DNA of 11,067 bases from Rhodospirillales bacterium (GCA_023266795.1 JAHFPI010000049.1:1-11067), one strand, 5' to 3'. Positions 1-6,403 are shown, counted from the stretch's first letter. The notes: a model not told the origin generated them from the sequence alone. Made by a program: numbers and translations.

Positions 1-457
1 CGTAGCGTTCCTTGAGCGGCAGGTCGCGGTTGCCGCGATGGTCAAGTTTCCCCGGCTGCTTTTGGACATACTGGTGGAGCGTGCCGCCGCAGGCGACATT
101 CATTTCCTGAAAGCCACGGCAGATGGCGAATACCGGTATATCCATGGCGATGGCGTCGCGGATCAGCGGCAGGCTGGTGGCGTCGCGGTCGGTGTCGAGG
201 TCATGCTCGCTGAATTCGCGCTCGGCGCCGTAATGGGATGGCTCGACATTGGATGAGGCGCCGGTCAGCAGCAGGCCGTCAATCTTGCCTGCAATGCTTT
301 TCAGTTCAAATTCCGCGCCGATGGCGGGGATGAGCAGCGGGATGCACCTGACGATTTCCAGCAGGGGACGGACATACTGGTGCTTGACGATATGGGCGGA
401 AGCTTCCTGAAATTCAAAACGGTTGCAGGGAATGCAGACGATGGGAAGTTTTGACAT
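1..457 (-). CDS. PuuD-like class-I glutamine amidotransferase (peptidase C26), N-terminal 152 residues; 3' end outside window
   Basis: This gene starts with ATG at 457 and runs off the left edge, so only 152 residues are visible. The sequence shows two C26 signatures: a DGLLLTG-x-SSNVEP-x-HYG block at residues 60-77 and a nucleophile elbow ICRGFQEMN at residues 112-120 followed by GGTLHQ (124-129). C113 is the expected nucleophile; the catalytic His and Glu would lie beyond the edge. Family members such as E. coli PuuD hydrolyse gamma-glutamyl-GABA in putrescine breakdown, and relatives cut other gamma-glutamyl amides. There is no signal peptide, so the protein is probably cytosolic. The start is supported by a GAGG ribosome-binding site formed with the stop codon of the upstream phosphodiesterase gene, 8 bases away, so it is probably the last visible gene of that operon. 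No other Puu gene is visible, so the exact substrate is inference. Confidence 0.88.
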   Translation of the reverse strand, partial: MSKLPIVCIPCNRFEFQEASAHIVKHQYVRPLLEIVRCIPLLIPAIGAEFELKSIAGKIDGLLLTGASSNVEPSHYGAEREFSEHDLDTDRDATSLPLIRDAIAMDIPVFAICRGFQEMNVACGGTLHQYVQKQPGKLDHRGNRDLPLKERY

Positions 458-465
458 GCAGAGCC

Positions 466-1215
466 TCAGTGAAATTGTTCTATGGCGTCGCGGATCACGT
501 CGGGGCAATCGGAAAATACGCCCGCGACGCCCCAGCTTAGCAGTTCCTGCGCCTTTTTGGGATCGTTAATGGTATAGGCGAGGACGGGCTTGGCGTAGTC
601 GAGGTATTCGTCCATCTGGTCGCGGGTGAGGGTGTTGCCGTTGATGTTGATGGTATGAGCGTCGATATGCTCCGCCAGTTCCCGCCAGTGGGGGATGTAT
701 TCGTCAATCAGCATCCCGCGCGGCCATTCGGCCATCACATCCATCGCGGACTCCAGGCTGACGTGCGAAAAGCTGGAAACGAGCGGCGGCGGCGCGTCAT
801 CCGGCCAGATACGGGTGGCGAAATCGAGCATGACTTCGGCGGTTTCGACTTCGCGGCCGGGGCAGGGCTTGATCTCGAGATTGACGCCGAGGCCTCTGTC
901 GATGATGACGTTGAGCGCGTCCTCGAGCGTGGGGATTTTTTCGCCCATGAAACTGTCGCCGAACCAGAGCCCGGCATCCAGTTCCTCAATCGCCTTGAAA
1001 TCCGTCTCGGCGACGATGCCGGAGCCGTTGGTGCAGCGGCCGAGTTCCTCATCATGGAATATGATCGGCACGCAGTCTTTGGTCAGTTTGACGTCGATCT
1101 CCACCCATTCGATTCCCAGATCGGCAGCGGCATGGATAGCGGCAAGCGTGTTCTCCGGCGCGTAGGCGCGGGCGCCACGGTGGCCGATGACTTTGGGAAT
1201 GATGAGTTTTGACAT
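466..1215 (-). CDS. Glycerophosphodiester phosphodiesterase, cytosolic UgpQ type
   Basis: The 249-residue protein is a single GDPD TIM-barrel domain of normal length for UgpQ-type enzymes. These hydrolyse glycerophosphodiesters released from phospholipids into glycerol-3-phosphate and an alcohol. Visible motifs are GHRG at residues 11-14 (catalytic H12), PENT at 20-23, the metal-binding E39 and D41, HD at 54-55 (second catalytic His), E114 and K116 in NLEIK, and a C-terminal TINDP...WGVAGVFSDCPD block. There is no signal peptide, so a cytosolic location is inferred. It lies 9 bases downstream of a secreted-protein gene and 8 bases upstream of the amidotransferase gene, both on the same strand, which fits an operon. 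The translation start region shares 15 identical bases with that of the amidotransferase gene. The domain assignment is secure; the substrate is not. ugpQ itself is not claimed because no glycerol-3-phosphate transporter genes are nearby. Confidence 0.93.
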   Translation of the reverse strand: MSKLIIPKVIGHRGARAYAPENTLAAIHAAADLGIEWVEIDVKLTKDCVPIIFHDEELGRCTNGSGIVAETDFKAIEELDAGLWFGDSFMGEKIPTLEDALNVIIDRGLGVNLEIKPCPGREVETAEVMLDFATRIWPDDAPPPLVSSFSHVSLESAMDVMAEWPRGMLIDEYIPHWRELAEHIDAHTININGNTLTRDQMDEYLDYAKPVLAYTINDPKKAQELLSWGVAGVFSDCPDVIRDAIEQFH

Positions 1216-1224
1216 GCAGGGCTT

Positions 1225-1764
1225 CTACTGGCAGTAACTATTGCGTCTTCCAAGAAGCCAATTGTCGGCATTCACCCATCCCAAATTTTGCATGCATTCC
1301 ACGATAGCGCCCGATCGTTGTTGCTGTAGGTCCTGGGTTGATACGGGAGCAATCGCCCGTTGATAGGCATGAGTGACTCCGCTTTTGTCTGTTTCGGTTA
1401 AAGTATCCGTTCGTCCTTTTAGAAGGCTGTCAGGATAAGCCCCGGTCACACGGGTGGAACATTGAGACTTGTCGTTTGCATATAAAACGCTGTCTCTGGC
1501 TTTCTCGTACTCGCATTTGTTGTATTGCCTTTGGTCAGACTCGGTTCGTAATCCCAAGCATAGCGGATCAATTAGCGGCCAGCTTATCGCCATGGGGTCT
1601 ATGCCCTGACTTGTCATGTAATCCTTGGTTCTCTGCCAGCTTTCAAACACGTCGCTTGTCGCGGGCTGAGCGGCGTTATTCTGGGCGTAGGCATTAATAA
1701 TGGAACACAGTGACAGCGCGACTATAAAAAATAGGGTTAAAAAAGTGTTTTTGGTTTGTGTCAT
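1225..1764 (-). CDS. Unrecognised secreted protein with five cysteines in the mature part
   Basis: I do not recognise this 179-residue protein. It begins with a clear Sec signal peptide: a lysine at residue 5, a hydrophobic core at residues 7-23, and a likely cleavage site after AYA (27/28). C20 is inside the hydrophobic core, but LSLC lacks the small residue a lipobox needs before the Cys, so a lipoprotein is unlikely. The mature part is polar and has cysteines at 69, 84, 102, 157 and 178. They could form disulfides in the periplasm, with one left unpaired. The C-terminal part has a CMQNLGW segment at 157-163. The start is supported by an AAGGATA ribosome-binding site. It is packed between the GNAT gene (10 bases) and the phosphodiesterase gene (9 bases). 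By hand count the gene is about 50% GC, visibly lower than its flanks, so it may be a lineage-specific or recently acquired insertion in the operon. Confidence 0.8.
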   Translation of the reverse strand: MTQTKNTFLTLFFIVALSLCSIINAYAQNNAAQPATSDVFESWQRTKDYMTSQGIDPMAISWPLIDPLCLGLRTESDQRQYNKCEYEKARDSVLYANDKSQCSTRVTGAYPDSLLKGRTDTLTETDKSGVTHAYQRAIAPVSTQDLQQQRSGAIVECMQNLGWVNADNWLLGRRNSYCQ

Positions 1765-1774
1765 TTTAATATCC

Positions 1775-2305
1775 TTATTGTTTCTTCAGCCGATATAATA
1801 CATGCGGACTCAGGGGATTGTCTTTAGGCAGTTTCGGGTGGAAAAAGTTGTCGCGGGCATCGGAAGACATGCCTATTTTTTTCATAACGCTCATTGACTT
1901 TTTGTTGAGGCTGGCCGTGAAGCTTACAATTTCTTCTATATCCGGACGCGAAAACATATCCGCCAGCACCGCCAGCGCGCCTTCGGGAGCAAGCCCCTTA
2001 CCCCAATAGGCGGAGCCGAGCCGCCAGCCGATTTCGATGCAGGGCATGAACGGCGCTTCGAAGTTCGGTATGGAGCAACCGATAAACCCGATCATCTCCG
2101 CAGTTTCTTTCAGCTCCGCCGCATAGAGCCCGAAACCGTTTGTTTGGAAGCCGTCCTCAATCCTTCCGATCATCTGCCGCGTTTGTTCTTCTGACAGGGG
2201 GGCGGGGAAGTATTCCATGACCTTCGGATCCGCATTGATGGCGGCAAAGGGGTCTACATCGGCCTCCGTCCATCGTCTCAGGATCAGCCGGTCTGTTTCA
2301 AGCAT
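1775..2305 (-). CDS. GNAT-family N-acetyltransferase, RimJ/RimL type
   Basis: The 176-residue protein has the layout of RimJ/RimL-like acetyltransferases: an N-terminal ETDRLILRRW block (residues 3-12), the acetyl-CoA-binding motif A region EIGWRLGSAYWGKGLAPEGA (91-110) with the WGKG-LA pyrophosphate loop, and the motif B pattern N-KKS-SVMKKIGM. Family members transfer acetyl from acetyl-CoA to an N-terminal or side-chain amine of a protein, or to a small molecule. The substrate cannot be read from the sequence. The ATG at 2305 is preceded at good spacing by GGAGGAT. The gene follows pnp after 71 bases containing a hairpin and begins a tightly spaced run of four minus-strand genes. Its promoter is not obvious. 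Read-through from pnp or a promoter inside the pnp end are both possible. Confidence 0.9.
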   Translation of the reverse strand: MLETDRLILRRWTEADVDPFAAINADPKVMEYFPAPLSEEQTRQMIGRIEDGFQTNGFGLYAAELKETAEMIGFIGCSIPNFEAPFMPCIEIGWRLGSAYWGKGLAPEGALAVLADMFSRPDIEEIVSFTASLNKKSMSVMKKIGMSSDARDNFFHPKLPKDNPLSPHVLYRLKKQ

Positions 2306-2327
2306 TTTTTAAATCCTCCACGAATAA

Positions 2328-2352
2328 GGGCGCAAGCTTTAAACTTGCGCCC
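2328..2352 (-). terminator. Perfect 9-bp hairpin after pnp; possible weak intrinsic terminator or 3' RNA-stabilising stem
   Basis: GGGCGCAAG (2328-2336) pairs perfectly with CTTGCGCCC (2344-2352) around a 7-base loop. It begins 24 bases after the pnp stop codon. On the pnp strand it is followed by TTATTC, a poor U-tract, and only 22 bases later by the start of the GNAT gene. It may therefore terminate partially, or protect the pnp mRNA end while allowing read-through. The stem is seen directly; the function is inferred. Confidence 0.55.
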
Positions 2353-2376
2353 CTAATCCCGTATCAGGCTTTTATG

Positions 2377-4488
2377 TTAGCCCGCTTCGCGCTGGCCGTC
2401 TTCCTGCTGCAGCGCCTTGATCGAGAGCTTGATCTTGCCCTTTTCATCGAGGCCGATGCATTTTACGCGCACCTTGTCGCCTTCCTTGACGACTTCGCCG
2501 ACGGATTTGACGCGGCGGGTGGAGAGCTCGGAGATATGTACCAGACCATCTGTTTTCGGCATGATGTTCACGAATGCGCCGAACTCCATGATTTTGACGA
2601 CCGTGCCGTCATAAATCGCGCCGACTTCTGGGGTCGCGGTGATGCTCTTGATCCAGTCGAGCGCCTTCTGGATCGATTCAGCGTTAACGGCGGCGACCTG
2701 CACGGTGCCGTCATCCTCGATGTCGATCTTGGCGCCGGTCTGGGCGACGATCTCGCGGATAACCGAACCGCCGGAGCCGATGACTTCGCGGATCTTCTCT
2801 TTCGGGATCTTGATAGTGACGATCTGCGGCGCATTCTGGTTGAGGGCGTCGCGCGCGGACGTCAGCGCCTTCGCCATTTCGCCGAGAATGTGCAGACGGC
2901 CGACCTGCGCCTGATTGAGCGCAATCTTCATGATCTCTTCGGTGATGGACGTGATCTTGATGTCCATCTGGAGAGCGGTAACGCCGTTCTTGGTACCGGC
3001 GACTTTGAAGTCCATGTCGCCCAGATGATCTTCGTCACCCAGAATGTCCGTCAGTACCGCGAACCGGCTGCCTTCCTTGATCAGGCCCATCGCGATACCG
3101 GCGATCGGCTGGGAGAGGGGCACGCCGGCATCCATCAGCGCGAGGGACGAACCGCAGACGGTCGCCATCGAGGAGGAGCCGTTGGACTCGGTGATTTCCG
3201 AGACGACGCGGATGGTGTAGGGGAACTGCTCTTTTGCGGGGAGCAGCGGGTGGATCGAGCGCCAGGCGAGCTTGCCGTGGCCGATTTCGCGGCGGCCCGC
3301 GCCGCCCATGCGGCCGGCTTCACCCACGGAGTAGGGGGGGAAGTTGTAGTGCAGCATGAAGGTTTCCTTGGTTTCGCCATGCAGGCCGTCGATGAGCTGT
3401 TCGTCATCGCCGGTGCCGAGCGTGGTCACCACAAGCGCCTGCGTTTCGCCACGGGTAAAGAGAGCGGAACCATGCACGCGCGGCAGGAAACCGACTTCAG
3501 CGGTGATCTGGCGGACGGTCTTGGTGTCGCGGCCGTCAATGCGGGTGCCTTTGTCGAGGATTTCGTTACGGACGATATCCGCCTCGATTGTTTTGCACAT
3601 CGCTTCGACGACAGCGGAAGTGATCGGGCTGCCTTCTTCAGCGCAGGCTTCAACGGCCTTCGCTTTGGCGGCATCCAGCTTGCTGACGCGTTCCTGCTTG
3701 GCGCGGGTGCCATAGGCTGCCCTGAAGTCTGCGGCAACGAGGTCGCGGATTTTTGTTTCGAGCGCTTTCTTGTCGAAAGCCGGTTTTGCAACGGCCCACG
3801 GCTCTTTCGCGCATTTCTCAGCGAGGTCGATGATCATGTCGATAACGGGCTGGAAGCCTTTCCAGCCGAACATGACGGCGTCAAGCATGATGCTTTCCGG
3901 CAGTTCGTGCGCTTCGGATTCAACCATCAGCACGCCTTCGCGTGTGCCGGCGACGACGAGGTCCAGCTTGCTGTTCTTCATTTCGTCGGTGGTGGGGTTG
4001 AGGACGAATTCATTGTTGATGTAGCCGACGCGGGCAGCGCCGACAGGGCCCATGAAGGGGATGCCGGAGATGGTGAGCGCGGCGGAAGCGCCGATAAGGC
4101 CGGCGACATCCGTTTCATTCTGCAGGTCAAAAGATACGACCGTGGCGATGATCTGCGTTTCGTTAAGGAATTCTTTGGGAAACAGCGGGCGGATCGGGCG
4201 GTCGATCAGGCGGGAAATCAGCGTGTCGCGTTCCGTCGGACGGCCTTCGCGCTTGAAAAATCCGCCGGGGATTTTTCCGGCTGCGAAATATTTTTCCTGA
4301 TAGTGCACGGAGAGGGGGAAGAAATCCTGTCCCGCTTTGGCTTCACGGGCGGCAACCGCAGTTACCAGAACAGTGCTTTCGCCAAAGGTGACGACAACCG
4401 CGCCGTCAGCCTGTCTTGCTATTTTACCGGTCTCGAGAGTCAGTTTCTTGCCGGCCCAGTTTAGTTCCTTCTTGGTAATGTTAAACAT
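2377..4488 (-). CDS. pnp: Polyribonucleotide nucleotidyltransferase (PNPase)
   Basis: The 703-residue protein is a full-length PNPase, which degrades RNA 3' to 5' by phosphorolysis as a trimer and can act with the RNA degradosome in the cytosol. The domain order is complete: a first RNase PH domain (about 12-145), a helical linker, a second RNase PH domain (about 325-460), a KH domain with the GSGG loop at 571-574, and an S1 domain from about 621 to 692. The phosphate-binding GSSS lies at 437-440, matching E. coli S438/S439. D487, D493 and K495 in the DEDHLGDMDFK block match the metal and catalytic residues of the E. coli enzyme. The start is MFNITKKELNW, as in other alphaproteobacterial PNPases, with an AAGGAAAAGGA purine tract upstream. 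The usual upstream neighbour rpsO is absent; instead gpmA is divergent after 155 bases. No confident promoter was found. A GC-rich inverted repeat lies in the leader. Confidence 0.98.
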   Translation of the reverse strand: MFNITKKELNWAGKKLTLETGKIARQADGAVVVTFGESTVLVTAVAAREAKAGQDFFPLSVHYQEKYFAAGKIPGGFFKREGRPTERDTLISRLIDRPIRPLFPKEFLNETQIIATVVSFDLQNETDVAGLIGASAALTISGIPFMGPVGAARVGYINNEFVLNPTTDEMKNSKLDLVVAGTREGVLMVESEAHELPESIMLDAVMFGWKGFQPVIDMIIDLAEKCAKEPWAVAKPAFDKKALETKIRDLVAADFRAAYGTRAKQERVSKLDAAKAKAVEACAEEGSPITSAVVEAMCKTIEADIVRNEILDKGTRIDGRDTKTVRQITAEVGFLPRVHGSALFTRGETQALVVTTLGTGDDEQLIDGLHGETKETFMLHYNFPPYSVGEAGRMGGAGRREIGHGKLAWRSIHPLLPAKEQFPYTIRVVSEITESNGSSSMATVCGSSLALMDAGVPLSQPIAGIAMGLIKEGSRFAVLTDILGDEDHLGDMDFKVAGTKNGVTALQMDIKITSITEEIMKIALNQAQVGRLHILGEMAKALTSARDALNQNAPQIVTIKIPKEKIREVIGSGGSVIREIVAQTGAKIDIEDDGTVQVAAVNAESIQKALDWIKSITATPEVGAIYDGTVVKIMEFGAFVNIMPKTDGLVHISELSTRRVKSVGEVVKEGDKVRVKCIGLDEKGKIKLSIKALQQEDGQREAG

Positions 4489-4511
4489 TTTTAGTCCTTT
4501 TCCTTCATTTC

Positions 4512-4540
4512 GCCCCTTGCCAATAAGGGTTGCTCGGGGC
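4512..4540 (-). promoter_or_regulatory. Inverted repeat in the pnp leader; possible autoregulatory hairpin
   Basis: In the 155-base region between pnp and gpmA, GCCCC (4512-4516) and GGGGC (4536-4540) are complementary. An alternative inner stem, CCCTT (4514-4518) with AAGGG (4525-4529), uses the same left-hand bases, so the two pairings exclude each other. In E. coli, PNPase represses its own mRNA after RNase III cuts a leader hairpin. A similar role here is only inference, because these stems are short. The rest of this intergenic stretch shows only the ribosome-binding sites and a candidate gpmA promoter. Confidence 0.25.
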
Positions 4541-4592
4541 TTTCACTTACTTTTTCACCTTATTTTACAGGGGAATAAATGCCACTTTATGG

Positions 4593-4621
4593 TGGAAAAG
4601 TCAAAGGGAGAATGGTACATT
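4593..4621 (+). promoter_or_regulatory. Candidate extended -10 promoter for gpmA
   Basis: TGGAAA (4593-4598, 4 of 6 to the -35 consensus) lies 17 bases before TACATT (4616-4621, 4 of 6 to the -10 consensus). The -10 hexamer is preceded by TGG, giving an extended -10 element. Transcription would start near 4628, leaving a short leader that contains the GGGGGA ribosome-binding site of gpmA. Matches of this quality can arise by chance. Confidence 0.35.
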
Positions 4622-4643
4622 CTGTTAAAGATATGGGGGAATC

Positions 4644-5240
4644 ATGAATTATCTCGTGTTATTGCGCCACGGTGAGAGCCAATGGAACAAGGAAAACCGC
4701 TTTACCGGCTTTACCGACGTTGACCTGAACGAGACGGGGGTGGCGGAGGCGAAGCGTGCCGGCAAGCTCCTGACAGGCATAAAATTCGATAAAGTGTACA
4801 CCTCGACACTGAAACGCGCCTACCGGACGGCGGAGCTGGTCCTGTCCGAAGCGGGGCAGATCCTGCCGATGGTGAAGCATGACGACCTGCGCGAGCGCGA
4901 TTACGGCGACCTGACCGGCCTCAACAAGGATGAAACCCGCCAGAAATTCGGCGCCGAGCAGGTGCAGATATGGCGCCGCAGCTATGACGTGCCGCCGCCG
5001 GGAGGCGAGAGCCTGAAGGATGTCGTGGCGCGGGTAAAGCCATATTTCGAGAAAAATATCCTGCCGGACGTGAAGGCGGGGAAGAATGTCCTGCTGGCGG
5101 CGCACGGCAATACGCTGCGCGCGATGCTGATTATTCTTGGCGAGAACACGCCGGAGAATATCAATACGGCCGAGATTGCCACCGGTGTGCCGATTGTGTT
5201 TAAATATGCAGACGGCAAACTACAGGGCAGGCAGGCATGA
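4644..5240 (+). CDS. gpmA: 2,3-bisphosphoglycerate-dependent phosphoglycerate mutase, short alphaproteobacterial form
   Basis: The 198-residue protein interconverts 3- and 2-phosphoglycerate in glycolysis and gluconeogenesis through a phosphohistidine intermediate. The catalytic set is complete: R8 and H9 in LLRHGESQWN, R58, E84 in LRERDYG, and H154 in AAHGNTLRA. Substrate-contact positions of the E. coli enzyme are also kept, including Y87, K95, R111 and R112 (IWRRSYD). It is about 50 residues shorter than E. coli GpmA, lacking the PGHDP-containing insert and the C-terminal tail. This short form is usual in alphaproteobacteria and is not a truncation. The ATG at 4644 follows a GGGGGA ribosome-binding site. 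Its stop overlaps the start of a second histidine-phosphatase gene by four bases (ATGA), so the pair is probably cotranscribed and translationally coupled. Confidence 0.95.
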   Translation: MNYLVLLRHGESQWNKENRFTGFTDVDLNETGVAEAKRAGKLLTGIKFDKVYTSTLKRAYRTAELVLSEAGQILPMVKHDDLRERDYGDLTGLNKDETRQKFGAEQVQIWRRSYDVPPPGGESLKDVVARVKPYFEKNILPDVKAGKNVLLAAHGNTLRAMLIILGENTPENINTAEIATGVPIVFKYADGKLQGRQA

Positions 5241-5923
5241 CGACAGCGAAACTGGTTATTTTCCGGCACGGGGAGACTGCGTATAACAAAAAATCCCTGA
5301 TGACCGGGCAGAAGGACGTGCCGTTGACACGACGGGGGCAGGCGCAGGCGCGGGAGGCGGGAGCGCTCATCGGTAATATAAAGTTTGACAAGGTTTACAG
5401 CTCGAACCTGAGCCGCGCGTTCAATACGGCGGCGCTGGCGCTCAAAACCTCGAAAACACAGGTACATCTGCTGAACGCTGACGGCACATGGCAGATTGAA
5501 AAGCGTCCGGAAATCGCCGAGATGCATACCGGCAAGTTCACCGGCCGCAACCACAAGACCGATCCGGAGATTATCGCCTGGAAACGGATTTACGATGTGC
5601 CTCTGCCCGGCGGCGGGGAAAGCGACAAACAGGTCGTCGCCCGCGTGCAGAAATTTTTTGACGAAGAAGTGATGCCGCGTCTGGCGCGCGGCGAGAATGT
5701 GCTGATCGTCGCCCATTCGGGGATCATGCATGCCTTTGCCATCGTGCTCGGGATTGAAGAAGCGCCGGCTCCCGGCGAGCGCCTGATAACGAAAAGCGTC
5801 CCCAACGCCGCGCCCAGCGTTTACACGTATGAGGACGGCGTGATAAAGGACGTTGCCGTGCTCAACAATCCCAAAGCGCCCAAGGCTGCCAACCAGAATA
5901 AGAAGCCGGGGCCGAAGTTGTAG
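5237..5923 (+). CDS. Histidine phosphatase superfamily protein, diverged GpmA paralogue
   Basis: The 228-residue protein is clearly related to the upstream GpmA. It shares RHGE at 10-13 (phospho-acceptor H11), the TGQKDVPLT block, R60, E95 as the general acid, YDVP-PGG-ES, and H160 in VAHSG. Several substrate-contact positions of GpmA are changed: R85 and Y87 become M96 and T98, K95 becomes H106, R111 becomes K116, and HGN becomes HSG. The catalytic core for phosphohistidine chemistry is therefore intact, but the 3-phosphoglycerate pocket is not. A phosphatase or a mutase for another phosphorylated substrate is the likelier role. It also has an extra segment around 72-90 and a Lys/Pro-rich C-terminal tail (about 210-228). 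The ATG overlaps the gpmA stop as ATGA, with purine-rich AGGGCAGG just upstream. The family assignment is firm; the activity is unknown. Confidence 0.88.
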   Translation: MTTAKLVIFRHGETAYNKKSLMTGQKDVPLTRRGQAQAREAGALIGNIKFDKVYSSNLSRAFNTAALALKTSKTQVHLLNADGTWQIEKRPEIAEMHTGKFTGRNHKTDPEIIAWKRIYDVPLPGGGESDKQVVARVQKFFDEEVMPRLARGENVLIVAHSGIMHAFAIVLGIEEAPAPGERLITKSVPNAAPSVYTYEDGVIKDVAVLNNPKAPKAANQNKKPGPKL

Positions 5924-5932
5924 GCAAGGCGC

Positions 5933-6021
5933 TGTCGTCCCTGCGAAAGCAGGGGTCCAGTTGATGTTTACATTGCGGCAGGAAAAGACCCAACTAGGCC
6001 CCCGCTTGCGCAGGGGTGACA
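5933..6021. repeat. Bipartite palindromic intergenic repeat (REP/MITE-like)
   Basis: Two 30-base arms, 5933-5962 and 5992-6021, are inverted copies of each other with 24 of 30 positions matching, separated by 29 bases. Each arm also folds on its own. The left arm has CCCTGC-GAAA-GCAGGG, a perfect 6-bp stem with a GNRA-type loop (5939-5954). The right arm has a similar stem with one mismatch (CCCCCGC-TTGC-GCAGGGG). The arms resemble the dispersed alphaproteobacterial intergenic repeat with a CCCGCGAAAGCGGG-like core. It begins 9 bases after the stop codon of the GpmA paralogue and might stabilise or end that transcript, although no U-tract follows. No target-site duplication is evident. Only one copy lies in this window. 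Confidence 0.75.
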
Positions 6022-6046
6022 ATGCAACATCTGCCCGATTACCCCA

Positions 6047-6076
6047 TTGACAGAATAATACCCCATCACATACAAT
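6047..6076 (+). promoter_or_regulatory. Strong sigma70-type promoter for the 99-residue protein gene
   Basis: A perfect -35 box TTGACA (6047-6052) lies 18 bases before TACAAT (6071-6076), which matches the -10 consensus at 5 of 6 positions. Transcription would begin near 6083, giving a leader of about 20 bases that contains the AGGAG ribosome-binding site at 6092-6096. This is the best promoter match in the window. It implies that the small gene is transcribed independently of the gpmA pair upstream. Confidence 0.75.
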
Positions 6077-6103
6077 CCACTCAACTTTTAAAGGAGAAAT
6101 GCA

Positions 6104-6403
6104 ATGTCCAGCGAACAACCCGTCGTTAAAGAATATCAGCAACATCAGATTGAGATGAGGGGTCCGGGCGCGCCGAATGCCAAGCCGTGGGTAACCGGCA
6201 ATGCGACCTGCATTCTGCGCTTCGAAGGCGAAAAGAAGCTGTCACTGCCGAAACTGGCTGCGCTGTTCAATGCCGCCGCAAAGGATTATCCATCCATGCC
6301 GCCGCAATACATCAAGGTTTTCGATGACCACATCGAATTTTGTGCAGAGCCGAAAGCGGATTACAAAAAACTGCCGCCAAAAACGATTGCCGCACGCGGT
6401 TAA
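6104..6403 (+). CDS. Unrecognised small cytosolic protein, 99 residues
   Basis: I do not recognise this protein. It has no signal peptide or membrane segment. Residues 1-31 are polar and likely flexible, with a GPGAPNAKPW stretch at 20-29. From residue 33 the pattern suggests strand (ATCILRF), helix (LPKLAALFNAAAKDY), then strand (YIKVFDDHIEF), followed by a Lys/Pro-rich end. C36 and C80 are the only cysteines. Coding status is well supported by a near-consensus promoter, by AGGAG seven bases before the ATG, and by a stop only 10 bases before the end of the convergent M16 gene. Another ATG at 6099 is in a different frame and does not affect this call. It sits alone between a repeat element and a convergent gene, so the neighbours give no functional hint. 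It may be abundant, given the promoter and ribosome-binding site. Confidence 0.82.
   Translation: MSSEQPVVKEYQQHQIEMRGPGAPNAKPWVTGNATCILRFEGEKKLSLPKLAALFNAAAKDYPSMPPQYIKVFDDHIEFCAEPKADYKKLPPKTIAARG

Noticed and set aside
655..1212. Plus-strand frames opposite the phosphodiesterase gene
   Set aside because: The minus-strand GDPD has every family motif and good operon spacing; the opposite frames show no domain.
1225..1764. Lipoprotein reading of the secreted protein, using C20
   Set aside because: LSLC has Leu rather than a small residue before the Cys, and a better signal peptidase I site (AYA) follows at residue 27.
2374..4464. A 696-residue open frame on the plus strand opposite pnp
   Set aside because: It is almost exactly antisense to a full-length PNPase with all catalytic motifs. 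Long antisense frames are common opposite GC-rich genes; its translation has no recognisable domain and no ribosome-binding site was evident.
4562..4604. TTGACT and TAAAAT on the minus strand as a pnp promoter
   Set aside because: The two boxes are 31 bases apart, and neither has an acceptable partner at 16-18 bases.
4982..6145. A 387-residue open frame on the minus strand across gpmA, its paralogue and the repeat
   Set aside because: It is antisense to two well-supported genes and passes through the palindromic repeat, whose translation gives the familiar WTPAFAGTT-like artefact. It is not a credible gene.
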